Shown here: positions 27,691 through 37,000 of the stretch, in pieces
Position numbering within the stretch: the first letter of the stretch is position 1
Layout: every line of letters begins with the position of its first letter
Assembly (NCBI GenBank): GCA_021300395.1
Contig: JAJTEO010000005.1
Span: 1 to 42,452, forward strand
DNA: 42,452 nucleotides
Direction: 5' to 3'
From: Fluviicola sp.
Lineage (GTDB): Bacteria; Bacteroidota; Bacteroidia; Flavobacteriales_D; Crocinitomicaceae
The notes under the pieces: generated by a model
Told to the model about the DNA's origin: nothing
Databases searched by the model: none
Seen by the model: the letters and a program-made list of their open reading frames with translations, nothing else
Position numbers and translations under genes: made by a program

Positions 27691-29508
27691 ATGATAAAAG
27701 ATAATTATCATAAATTTGAAAAAGGTATAACAATCTCAGTATTCTTATTTGTTTTCAGTTATCTTCTTATTCGTGTTTTTTACAATGAAACACTTCATGA
27801 TGAAATAGCAACTTACATGTTTTATATTTATCAGGGAGATTTTAAAGGTGAAACGATCGTTTGGGATGCAAATAATCATTTGTTGAACTCATTTATTGGC
27901 AATAAATTATATCCAATTTTCAAAGATAACATTAGTCTTTATCGACTTCCAAACCTATTCGCCTTCGTCCTTTATTTTTTTGGTTTAAGAGAATTATTGA
28001 AAGAATTAAAAACGAAATACCTAAGGCTAATTGCATTAATTACATTTTGCTCGTTAACGATTATTATTGAATATTTTGCACTTTGTCGCGGATACGGATT
28101 GTCTTTAGGATTTTTTATTTGTGCATTGGTGTTTCTTAAAAATTATTTTAGGAACCATAAATTAAGTGCGCTATTATTAACTTATGTGTTTTTAATTCTA
28201 GCAATTTCGGCTAATTTGACTTTTATTGTAACTAGTTTAATGGTTTTTGGAATCGTATGTTTAGAACAATTTATTCATTATAGTACGTTAGAAAAGAGAC
28301 AGCATTTTGTTCGATTACTTTTTCATTTTTCATTTTTATTACTACTTTTTCCTTTTATCAAATTTAGTTTTGAGTTAAAAGAACACGGAGCATTATATTA
28401 TGGTTCTTTAGAAGGTATATGGGATGTTACAGGTAAATCATTGAATGAATATATTCTATTTTTGAAAGATGATTCTTTGATGTATCTATATGCAGTTTTA
28501 TTTATTGTATTAATTAATTTTTTGATTAAACGCCTTTTTAACATAAAGCTAAAAGATTATTTCACGGATCAATTTTTAATTCACGCAGTATTATTTTTTG
28601 GAAATTTAGTTGCGATTTTATTTTTAGCGAACGTTTTAAATGTTAATTATCCAGAAGATAGAACAGCATTTTATTTAGTCATTCCATTTTTATTAATGCT
28701 TTTTTACTTTATAGATCAATTTAAATTAACTCAGAAAACTCAATATCTCTTTTTAGTGTTCCCCGTTATTTTCCTTTTCCATTTGAACATCCATTCATCC
28801 GCATTTTCACCAGAACAAAGAATGACAGATTTGGTTTATAATAAAGTGAAAGCTCAAATTAAACCTTCTGAAAGTTTGATGATTTATCAAACGATGGCAT
28901 GGAATTGGCCTTTTAGAGAATCATTTCAAAAAGTAAAGGCAAGTGCTTATAATATTTCAAATCCTGATGCTATCCTCACGGATTATATTATTACAAATAC
29001 AGATAAATTCAATAATAAAAATATTTTAAATTATTACGATACGCTCGTTTATGATCCAGCGAACACTTATATTGCTTTTAAACGAAAAGTTCCGTTAATA
29101 AAAAAATTACTTTATACATCTTCACCAGTTTTTTATGGGAATTTAGCGCAAGAGTTCATTCCTATTTTAGAAGAAGATTCGTTGAACCGTTTTTTCGGAA
29201 AATCATTACAGATTAGTGTTGCAGGTAAATTAGAAACATACCAGCCTAAAAACAAAATTCAATTGGTTCTACAAACGTTTAACAAAGAAAATCAAGTAAC
29301 AAATAATTTCTATTATTCCTTTGAAACAACTTATCAAGGAGATTTGATCAATGATACTTTTTTACATCATTTTATTTTTGAAAAAATCACGAAAGACGAT
29401 GAATTATTGAAAGTGTATTTATGGGATCGAAAAGTTGAAAGCGTAAAATTGACGAATGCGAATTGTAAATTTTATGAAATTAAGAATCCAAAAGTCAAGA
29501 ATAAATAA
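27691..29508 (+). CDS. Multi-pass membrane protein, candidate GT-C glycosyltransferase (paralogue 2)
   Basis: This 605-residue protein is a diverged tandem paralogue of the preceding gene, 28 bp downstream. It has the same layout of about 10 membrane helices (12-365) and a soluble tail. The acidic pair is HDE (D37, E38), followed by DANNHLLNSF (59-68). Shared blocks are YRLPNLFAFVLYFFG, LCRGYGLSLGFF and NYPEDRTAFYL. These features fit a GT-C fold with the catalytic acid in the first periplasmic loop; the family and substrate are unknown. The C-terminal part (about 400-600) resembles its neighbour's and contains no recognised domain. It ends 86 bp before scoB. Confidence 0.5.
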   Translation: MIKDNYHKFEKGITISVFLFVFSYLLIRVFYNETLHDEIATYMFYIYQGDFKGETIVWDANNHLLNSFIGNKLYPIFKDNISLYRLPNLFAFVLYFFGLRELLKELKTKYLRLIALITFCSLTIIIEYFALCRGYGLSLGFFICALVFLKNYFRNHKLSALLLTYVFLILAISANLTFIVTSLMVFGIVCLEQFIHYSTLEKRQHFVRLLFHFSFLLLLFPFIKFSFELKEHGALYYGSLEGIWDVTGKSLNEYILFLKDDSLMYLYAVLFIVLINFLIKRLFNIKLKDYFTDQFLIHAVLFFGNLVAILFLANVLNVNYPEDRTAFYLVIPFLLMLFYFIDQFKLTQKTQYLFLVFPVIFLFHLNIHSSAFSPEQRMTDLVYNKVKAQIKPSESLMIYQTMAWNWPFRESFQKVKASAYNISNPDAILTDYIITNTDKFNNKNILNYYDTLVYDPANTYIAFKRKVPLIKKLLYTSSPVFYGNLAQEFIPILEEDSLNRFFGKSLQISVAGKLETYQPKNKIQLVLQTFNKENQVTNNFYYSFETTYQGDLINDTFLHHFIFEKITKDDELLKVYLWDRKVESVKLTNANCKFYEIKNPKVKNK

Positions 29509-29549
29509 AAAGATAGCTTAAAAAGACTTCTTTTTTATAAAATATACTT

Positions 29550-29557
29550 TACTTTTG
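29550..29557 (+). promoter_or_regulatory. Candidate -7 box upstream of scoB
   Basis: TACTTTTG is a full match to TANNTTTG, 37 bp before the scoB ATG in an 86-bp gap. No TTG lies 17-23 bp upstream, so this is only half a promoter. Confidence 0.35.
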
Positions 29558-29594
29558 AATAGTTAAAAAACGAATTAAATTTAATTGAACGATT

Positions 29595-30072
29595 ATGGCT
29601 CTTGATAAGGTTGGAATTGCAAAACGAATTGCACAAGAATTACAAGATGGTTGGTATGTGAACTTAGGAATAGGTATTCCAACTTTAGTCGCTAATTACA
29701 TACCTGAAGGTATTGAAGTTGAATTTCAATCTGAAAACGGTATTCTTGGAATGGGAGCATTTCCATTCGAAGGAGAGGAAGATGCCGATTTAATCAATGC
29801 AGGTAAACAAACAATTACAGCAAGAAAAGGAGCTTCATTTTTTGATTCAGCTACCTCTTTTGCAATGATTCGTGGTCAACATGTTCAGTTATTTACCTTT
29901 AACTGGTGTTGGATGTGTTAAAAAAGTCGTAACAGAGTTAGCCGTTTTAGAAATTAAAGAAGGAAAATTTCATTTATTAGAAAGAGCACCAGGTGTTTCA
30001 GTAGAAGAAATTATCTCAAAAACAGAAGGAGAATTAGTTGTTCCTGAATTTGTGCCAGAAATGGTTTTATAA
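29595..30072 (+). pseudogene. scoB: scoB (CoA-transferase subunit B), disrupted by a large internal deletion
   Basis: The N-terminal part is typical of subunit [37 protein letters not shown], and the catalytic glutamate motif SENGILGMG. It reads normally through [12 protein letters not shown], then changes frame and stops at 29921. The other frame resumes at about 29892 with [20 protein letters not shown] and runs to a normal C-terminus at 30072. The total coding length is about 159 codons against about 217 expected, so nearly 60 residues are absent, including the usual GDLANW and GGAMDL blocks. This cannot be repaired by a single-base shift. Either the gene is dead, or the assembly has lost roughly 175 bp. 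Confidence 0.8.
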
Positions 30073-30075
30073 TTT

Positions 30076-31515
30076 TTGAAAACAATCAATCATAAGATTT
30101 GGGTTGATACTTTATTAAAAGTATTAACCCTTTTTTTTTGTATTTCTTGGTACAGTTTTCAATTTATTAAAAGTGAAGTTCCAGCAGATCCCGGTGATGG
30201 AATTATGCATTATTTTATTTCAAATGCATCTTGGGAAAATCCAATTTTACTTTTACATCATTGGGGTAAACCTCTTTTTATTTTATTGTCCTCGCCTTTT
30301 TCTCAGTTTGGTTTTAGCGGAATAGTATCGTTTAATATTCTTGTATTTACTGTAACCATCTTAATTGCTTGGAAAATTGCTTCAAAATTTAATTTGAGTA
30401 TTTGGTTAACAATTCTGTTTCCAATTATATTAATTAATATTCAAGATTATAGCATCACCGTTTTAGGTGGATTAACGGAACCTTTATTCAACTTATTCTT
30501 TCTATTAACCTTTTGGTTATTGGTCACTAAAAAATGGTTTTGGTTAGCAATTATTACATCGTTTTTGCCTTTTTTAAGGAGTGAAGGACAATTACCTGTC
30601 GTATTGATTTTCTTTATACTTCTTTATTATAAGCAATATAAATACATCCCTTTTTTGTTTGTTGGATTTATTCTTTATTCGATTGTAGGTTTTTTTGCAT
30701 TAAACGATTTTTGGTGGTATTTCACAAAAAGTCCTTATGTAATGAATAATGGAATATATCAACATGGAAATTGGAATCATTATTTGTTGAGCTACAAGAA
30801 TTATTTAGGAAATCCAGGTTTATTTGTTTTTATAGGTGCGTTTATTTACCTGATTTTACAGCTTCTCAAAAGAAGTTGGAAAACGATTGAGTTTACTAAT
30901 TTATTTTATATCTATGGAACTTTTGTAGGCATTGTAGTTTTGCATTCATATTTCTGGGCAACTGGTCAAAATGCATCTTTAGGTTTAACTAGAATCACTA
31001 CACAAGCAATGCCAGCATTTGTTTTATTGAATTTGATTTTCATAGAAGAGAGTAGATTTGGAAAATACAAATTTTCAAGTTATGTTATTGGTAGTATTAG
31101 TTTATTGATTGCACTTAATTCAGTTTTAACGAAGCATTTTCCTATTAAAGCTAATGCGTTAGAGTTACAAGTTATAAATGCAGCAAATACATTAAAAAGA
31201 ACTATTAAACCTGGTAAATTGTTATTTTACCATCATCCATTGTTCTGTTTTCAATTTGGTAATAATCCATTTACTAAGAATCAATCGTGTATTTTTTACT
31301 ATTGTGATGATTTAGAGAAAGACATTGTTACAAAAATGAAAGCAGGAGATTTAATAGTTCGTGACAGCCAATTTGGACCCCAAGAACAACAATTAACCTT
31401 TCAATCAATTACTAATTCAAAACATTTAACGCTTTATCGTAAGTTTGTTTCAAAAGAACAGAAGGAAGACACATACAGCGAAACTGAAGGTGTTTTTGTC
31501 TATGAGGTAAAATGA
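30076..31515 (+). CDS. Multi-pass membrane protein, candidate GT-C/mannosyltransferase-like enzyme
   Basis: The only reasonable start is TTG at 30076, three bases after the scoB stop; the first in-frame ATG lies after the first membrane helix. It gives 479 residues with about 10 helices (12-350) and a short soluble tail. The first external loop reads PADPGDGIMHYFIS, then HHWGKPLF, a placement of acidic residues typical of GT-C enzymes. LGGLTEPLFNLFF and LRSEGQLPV also occur in this type of membrane glycosyltransferase. It is not an obvious paralogue of the two upstream membrane proteins, though it may act in the same pathway. It converges with the GH3-type gene, the stop codons lying 2 bp apart with no terminator visible between them. 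Confidence 0.5.
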   Translation: MKTINHKIWVDTLLKVLTLFFCISWYSFQFIKSEVPADPGDGIMHYFISNASWENPILLLHHWGKPLFILLSSPFSQFGFSGIVSFNILVFTVTILIAWKIASKFNLSIWLTILFPIILINIQDYSITVLGGLTEPLFNLFFLLTFWLLVTKKWFWLAIITSFLPFLRSEGQLPVVLIFFILLYYKQYKYIPFLFVGFILYSIVGFFALNDFWWYFTKSPYVMNNGIYQHGNWNHYLLSYKNYLGNPGLFVFIGAFIYLILQLLKRSWKTIEFTNLFYIYGTFVGIVVLHSYFWATGQNASLGLTRITTQAMPAFVLLNLIFIEESRFGKYKFSSYVIGSISLLIALNSVLTKHFPIKANALELQVINAANTLKRTIKPGKLLFYHHPLFCFQFGNNPFTKNQSCIFYYCDDLEKDIVTKMKAGDLIVRDSQFGPQEQQLTFQSITNSKHLTLYRKFVSKEQKEDTYSETEGVFVYEVK

Positions 31516-31517
31516 TT

Positions 31518-33038
31518 TTATAATTTTCCTGAAAGAAATGAAATCCAATTAGCGGATTGACTTGTATTTAATACACGAGGAAATTTATTTTGAGAACCAG
31601 CTTTTCCAATTTTTTCCATGAATAAATAAAATTGATTTGGATCAATTACTTCTATTGTTGGGTTATTTAAATTGTATTTTCTACAAGATTTATAATCATC
31701 ATTAATTTCACCCAATTGTTTATCTAAATTTTCGATAAATAATGTAGAATCAAAAGTAGAATTAGAGCCAATATACCAACTATGACGTTGATTTTCTAAA
31801 TCTGCATAAATACAAAATTCAGGAACTTCGACATTCATTTTTTCGGATACCGTTTGAATTGCTGAATTAATATTATCTAGAGACAAATGTTCTCCACTCA
31901 AACTTAAAAATTGCTTAATACGACCTGTAATTTTAATTTCTCTTTGTTCAACATTTACAAATCGAACTAAATCACCGATCATATATCTCCATAGTCCAGC
32001 ATTCGTTGAAATAACAAGTGCATAATCTATTCCTTCTTGAACTTGAGATAGAGAGAATGCATTATGTTTATCCTTTACATTACCGAATTCATCAAAAAAG
32101 TCACTATTAAAAGGAACGAATTCATAGAAAATACCATTATTTAATAATAGTTTCATACCTTCTCTTTCAGGAGAAGTTTGGTAGGCAAAATAACCTTCAC
32201 TTGCCAAATATGTATCTAATAAGTGAACCTTTTTACCAACTACCTTTTCTAATCTTGGAATGTATGGTTGCATGAAAACACCACCATGAACGTATACTTC
32301 AAAATTTGGCCAAATATCATGAATTGAATTTAATTCATATTTTTCTATAATTCTTTCTAATAACATGATGCACCAACTTGGCACACCAGCCATTATTCCA
32401 ATATTCCAAGAAGGAGCTTTTTCAACTAGTTTTTCAAGTTTTTTACTCCAATCTTTAATTTTAGCTATATCGTTTTCAGGTTTTGTAAATGGACTTGCAA
32501 CTATAGAAGTATGTTTTTTTAGTATACCACTTAAATCACCTTCATAGTGAGTTCCGATTTCAGTTAAGTTTGAAGATCCACCCACCACTAAAAAATTAGC
32601 ACTGAATAGGGTATTAGGTAAATTTAAATTATGAAGAGTTGATAATTGTTTAATACTTGTTTTTTGAAAAGAACGAATCATCTGCCTAGTAACAGGTATT
32701 CGCTTACTTGGTGAACCAGTTGTACCAGAAGAAAGTGCATAATATGATATTTTTCCAGGCCAAGTATGATGTTTTTCTCCTTCGATAGAATTTTTCAACC
32801 AATCTTCATAGAATTCTTCATAATTAGTAATTGGAACTGTTTTTTGATATTCAGAAACAATATCGGTGCTTTTTAATGTAATATTATAGTGATAATGTTT
32901 ACCGAAATCCGTTCTTTTAGCACGATTTAATAGCCACGAAAGCGTTTTTAATTGATTGATATATTCAATCCCTTTATTAAAGTTTCTGTTGTAAGCAATC
33001 TCAGACGTCTTTTTAATTAGCTTTCCAATTATTGGCAT
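31518..33038 (-). CDS. GH3-superfamily adenylating enzyme (acyl acid-amido synthetase-like)
   Basis: This 506-residue soluble protein matches the GH3 auxin-responsive promoter family. It shows the N-terminal TDFGKHYHY and VPITNYEEFYEDW blocks, the P-loop-like ATP motif SSGTTGSPSKRIPVT (about 103-117), and the second adenylation block YLASEGYFAYQ. Also present are YALVISTNAGLWRYMIGDLVRF and the hinge ITGRIKQFLSLSGEHLS. In plants GH3 enzymes join amino acids to jasmonate, auxin or benzoates through an acyl-adenylate. Bacterial members are common in Bacteroidota, but their substrates are mostly unknown. The adenylation chemistry is a fair inference; the product is not. Confidence 0.88.
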   Translation of the reverse strand: MPIIGKLIKKTSEIAYNRNFNKGIEYINQLKTLSWLLNRAKRTDFGKHYHYNITLKSTDIVSEYQKTVPITNYEEFYEDWLKNSIEGEKHHTWPGKISYYALSSGTTGSPSKRIPVTRQMIRSFQKTSIKQLSTLHNLNLPNTLFSANFLVVGGSSNLTEIGTHYEGDLSGILKKHTSIVASPFTKPENDIAKIKDWSKKLEKLVEKAPSWNIGIMAGVPSWCIMLLERIIEKYELNSIHDIWPNFEVYVHGGVFMQPYIPRLEKVVGKKVHLLDTYLASEGYFAYQTSPEREGMKLLLNNGIFYEFVPFNSDFFDEFGNVKDKHNAFSLSQVQEGIDYALVISTNAGLWRYMIGDLVRFVNVEQREIKITGRIKQFLSLSGEHLSLDNINSAIQTVSEKMNVEVPEFCIYADLENQRHSWYIGSNSTFDSTLFIENLDKQLGEINDDYKSCRKYNLNNPTIEVIDPNQFYLFMEKIGKAGSQNKFPRVLNTSQSANWISFLSGKL

Positions 33039-33077
33039 ATTTATTACCTTATAGCTTCTTTTGTTGGGTTATATTTT

Positions 33078-33107
33078 AAAAAACCGCTAAGAAGACTTAG
33101 CGGTTTT
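33078..33107 (-). terminator. Intrinsic terminator of the universal stress protein gene
   Basis: A perfect 12-bp stem (AAAACCGCTAAG with CTTAGCGGTTTT, loop AAGA) is followed on the minus strand by a T-run. It lies 22 bp after the stop codon and upstream of the GH3-type gene. Confidence 0.92.
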
Positions 33108-33128
33108 AACTATTTATATTTTAATTTT

Positions 33129-33947
33129 TTAGCTGTACATTACACCACTTCCATATGGAGAGTCAACAGGATTGACTACCAAAGTTGGAATTTGAGCATC
33201 ATTTGTAATTACATATGTTTCATTATTTGCAACAACAGCACCAAAAATATTGTTTTTATTTAAGTTCATGATAGCAATTAAATCTGCATCAATTGCAACT
33301 GCATGTTTAACAACTTCTTTATCAAAATTTCCGCTATGCGCTAGAGTTGCCGTAATTTCAATTCCTCTTTCTTTGAAAAATTTATTAGCAAATTGAATAT
33401 TCGCCTTTACTTTATGTTTCAAAAACTCATCTGATTCATCAGGTGTAATTACGTGTACTCTAGATTTTAGGTAAGTTGCTAAGTTAGCAACCATAGCTAA
33501 TTTTTGTTTCGTTTCTTTATTTAAATCTAATGGAACAACGATATCTCTATATCCATTCTCTCTGATTTTACGATCTTGTACAATGATAAAAGGCACTTCT
33601 GAATGAGTAATTACTTTTAAAGCATTACTTCCAGTTAAATGTTGCCATCCATGCGTACCATGCGTACCCATAAAAATTAGTTCAGCATGATGTTCAGCAG
33701 CAAAATCCCCTATATCGTCGAAAATATTTCCAACTCTTACTTTAGGAATGATTTTAACAGTTGTATCAAACTTAGCCAAAATCTCATTTAATTTTATTTC
33801 AGCTTCTGAGATACTTTTTTCTTTTGGCACAACATGTAAAACAAAAATTTGAGCATCAACTGATTTTGCTGTAGAAATGGCATGACTTAAAGCATTATCT
33901 GCTACAGATGAGAAATCATGAGGGACAATATATGTTTTTGTTTCCAT
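33129..33947 (-). CDS. Tandem universal stress protein (two UspA domains)
   Basis: This 272-residue cytoplasmic protein has two UspA domains. The first (about 1-145) begins TYIVPHDFSSVADNALSHA and has the ATP-binding pattern GTHGTHGWQHLTGS, fitting G-x2-G-x9-GS. The second (about 150-265) begins DIVVPLDLNKETKQKL but lacks the glycine-rich ATP loop, having IMNLNKNNIFGAVVANNE in its place. Only the first half is therefore likely to bind ATP. Such tandem proteins respond to starvation or stress in a general way; the specific role is unknown. It has its own promoter-like box and a strong terminator. Confidence 0.92.
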   Translation of the reverse strand: METKTYIVPHDFSSVADNALSHAISTAKSVDAQIFVLHVVPKEKSISEAEIKLNEILAKFDTTVKIIPKVRVGNIFDDIGDFAAEHHAELIFMGTHGTHGWQHLTGSNALKVITHSEVPFIIVQDRKIRENGYRDIVVPLDLNKETKQKLAMVANLATYLKSRVHVITPDESDEFLKHKVKANIQFANKFFKERGIEITATLAHSGNFDKEVVKHAVAIDADLIAIMNLNKNNIFGAVVANNETYVITNDAQIPTLVVNPVDSPYGSGVMYS

Positions 33948-33978
33948 AGTTAAAGTATTTTTCTTGTAAGTTAAAGTG

Positions 33979-33986
33979 CAAAGTTA
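33979..33986 (-). promoter_or_regulatory. Candidate -7 box of the universal stress protein gene
   Basis: On the minus strand this reads TAACTTTG, a full TANNTTTG match, 31 bp upstream of the ATG. No TTG sits at the standard distance. Confidence 0.45.
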
Positions 33987-34089
33987 ATAATAAACAAAAA
34001 GATTAACATTGAAAAAATGGTGTTTCTTTTTTTTAAAGTTAATATTTTTTCTAAAAATAATAATTTGATTAACATTTTATAATATTTTC

Positions 34090-37000
34090 CTAATCTTTGT
34101 AATTATTCTCTTCTAATCTTTTTTTAATTTCTTCTAAATTTTCCAATTTTTTAGCTCTTCTAGTATTGATAGCTGTTTGAGTGAAATATTTATGATTTGT
34201 TAAAAATTGAACTTGAATTTCATCCCATTTTCTATCACTATCAATTTTTCCATGTTCACGTAATTCAAGTCTTAATCGATCTGCAATTTCATGGAAATCA
34301 TCTCGACCTAGATAATCTAAATCAGCATCACAGATTATCTCCTCTAATTTATTTTTAGGAGCATGAGGAATTTGGGTGACATAGATTAATTCTTTAATCT
34401 GTTGGATATGATGAGCTGTATATCCATATTTCGGCAAAATCTCTTCTGCTAGTCTTGCACCAATCGGTTCGTTTTTGTCATATTGTTCAATGAAACCTGC
34501 ATCATGATAAGAAGCTGCGGATTTTAATAAAAACAATCCTTCATCAGTTACATTTTCTGTTAATGCAATACTTTCAACTGCTCTAACTACATCTTTCATG
34601 TGCTCCAAACTGTGATAATGTAACTTATCAGAAAGGCCTTCACTTAAAACTTTTGTAATGTGTCGTTCAGCTTTGTTATAATTGATAGAACTATATAAGT
34701 ATAAATTTAATATTTGAAAGAATCGTTCGTTTGGAACTAAACCTTTATCATCAGAGGATAATTGATGTTTAATTCGTTTAACAACATACATTTCAATTTT
34801 TTCACGCTTACTTTTAGAAAGTGTTTCACCTATGAAATCACATTCAAAAAATGGCTTAATATAGTTGTAAGTACTTTGCGTTACCGTAACTTTCCCTGGA
34901 GCGCACAACATTTCCATTTGTTGAGCTCTATTTACCGTCGACCCCCAAATATCATAAGCTAATCGTTCGTTACCAATCATACCAGCTGTTACTTCACCGG
35001 TATTAATTCCTAATCTAAGCTCCCAAACTTCTTCAGCTTTTCCTTCTTTTATAAGATCGTTGTTGGTATTCTCTATAAATTCTTGAATTTTCAAAGCTGC
35101 TATACATGAATCGACAGCATTTGTTTTATTTCTAACAGGAACACCACCTGCACACATGTATGCATCACCAATTGTTTTGATTTTTTCAAGATTATTAGCA
35201 ACGATTATCTCATCAAATTTTTGGAAATAGAAGTCTAATTTATTTACTAAATCTTGAGGATTCATTGCTTCTGACTTTCTTGTAAAACCAACAAAATCAG
35301 TAAATAAAACAGAAACTTCTTTATATAATCGAGCTCCTAATTTTCCGTGTTTCTTTAAATTTTCTACGGTCGATTCTGGGATAATCTTACGAATTAATCG
35401 TTCTGTTTTATCTTTTTCAATTTGTAATAAACGTGATTGTTCAAGTACTTTATTTTTTTCTTTTTCTATTACTTCGTTTTGAGTTTCAATTTGAGCATTT
35501 TTAGCTCTAATTTCTCTAGTTCGTTCAGCAATTTTCATTTCTAAGCGAACTAATTTTCTTCTTTCTAACTCAATTTTCTGACGGATAAATACTCGAATTA
35601 AGCCAAAAATCACAAGACCAATAATTAACCAAAACCACCAAGTCCACCAAAATGGAGCTGCAATTACGATGTTAATATAGCTTGGGTTTGAATTCCATTC
35701 ACCTTGACCTATTCTAGCATAAACTTTAAGTCTATATTCACCAAACGATAATGAAGGGAAATGAATTTCATTTGAATTATTTAAATAAACTTCTCCTTCG
35801 TCAGAACCCTCTAGAATGTATTTATAATTGGTCAATTCAGGATTACTAATATCTGTTGGTATAAATTGAATGGTAAAACTTCTTTGTTTGTAGCTTAGTT
35901 CAATTTGTTTGGTATTTGTAATCGGTTTTTTTAATGGAGATCCTTTTTCATTCGGTTTTAACCACGATTTATCTAATTTGAATCGAGAAAAAATAACAGA
36001 GATTTTCCCTGAATGTTTTCCAACATTTAAAGGATTAAAGAAGTTATAACCGTAGATAGAACCGAAATATAAATATCCAGTTTTAGAACTTAAATAAGCA
36101 CCTAAGTTAAACTCATTACTCATAAGACCATGAATTTCCTCATAGTTGGTAATGCTTTTATTTTCTAAATTAAATCTACTTACACCTTTATTAGTACTTA
36201 ACCAGATATTATTACTCTTATCTTTCAGAACGCTATATACTACATTGTTTGGTAAGCCATTAGATTTATTATATACCTTTCCATTTTTACTGTTTTCATC
36301 CCAATGTATGATACCAGAACCTAGAGTTCCAAACAAAAATTCATGATCATTAAGTTGACAAACGGATGTAATGTAATCTTTTGAAAGATTTTTAAGTTCA
36401 GTATTCCATTTGTAGGGAACAATTTGAGGATTGTCTTTTTTGTCTATTAATATATTCAGTCCACCAGTACTTGTAGCAAAAAATACATCCCCTTGTTTTG
36501 ATTTAAAAACTAATCTACATAAACCAACACTTATACTTTTCGTTTTTTCGCTATGTTCAAAAATGGTGCTTTTTTTCGTTTTTCGATCATATAAAATTAC
36601 ACCACCTTTTGTTCCTAAAAAATATTTCTCTTCTTTCCAGTGGACAATTGAATATATTCGATTGTGTGTTAAACTTTGAATTCCTTTAGCAAATTCAATT
36701 TTTTTGAATTGATAATCTTTCTCGCCATAAATTGATAATTCATACAAACCATCATCACAGCCAACTAATAGATTACCTTGTTTTAAGACAAATACACTTC
36801 TAACCGAAACAACTTGATTTTCGACATTTCTAAAACAATGTGTATAGGTTCTTTTTTTACGATTATAAACTGAAATTCCCGAGTCAGTTCCAATGTATAA
36901 ATATTCAGCTTTATCATCTTCCCCAAAACACCAAATAGTTGCACTTGGTAGACCTTGAGAAAGGTTACCACTTGGCCCAACTCCTAAAAAATCTTGACGT

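Noticed and set aside
29872-30072. A separate small gene starting at GTG 29872.
   Set aside because: Its sequence is the C-terminal part of CoA-transferase subunit B ([11 protein letters not shown] onward); it is the second half of the broken scoB.
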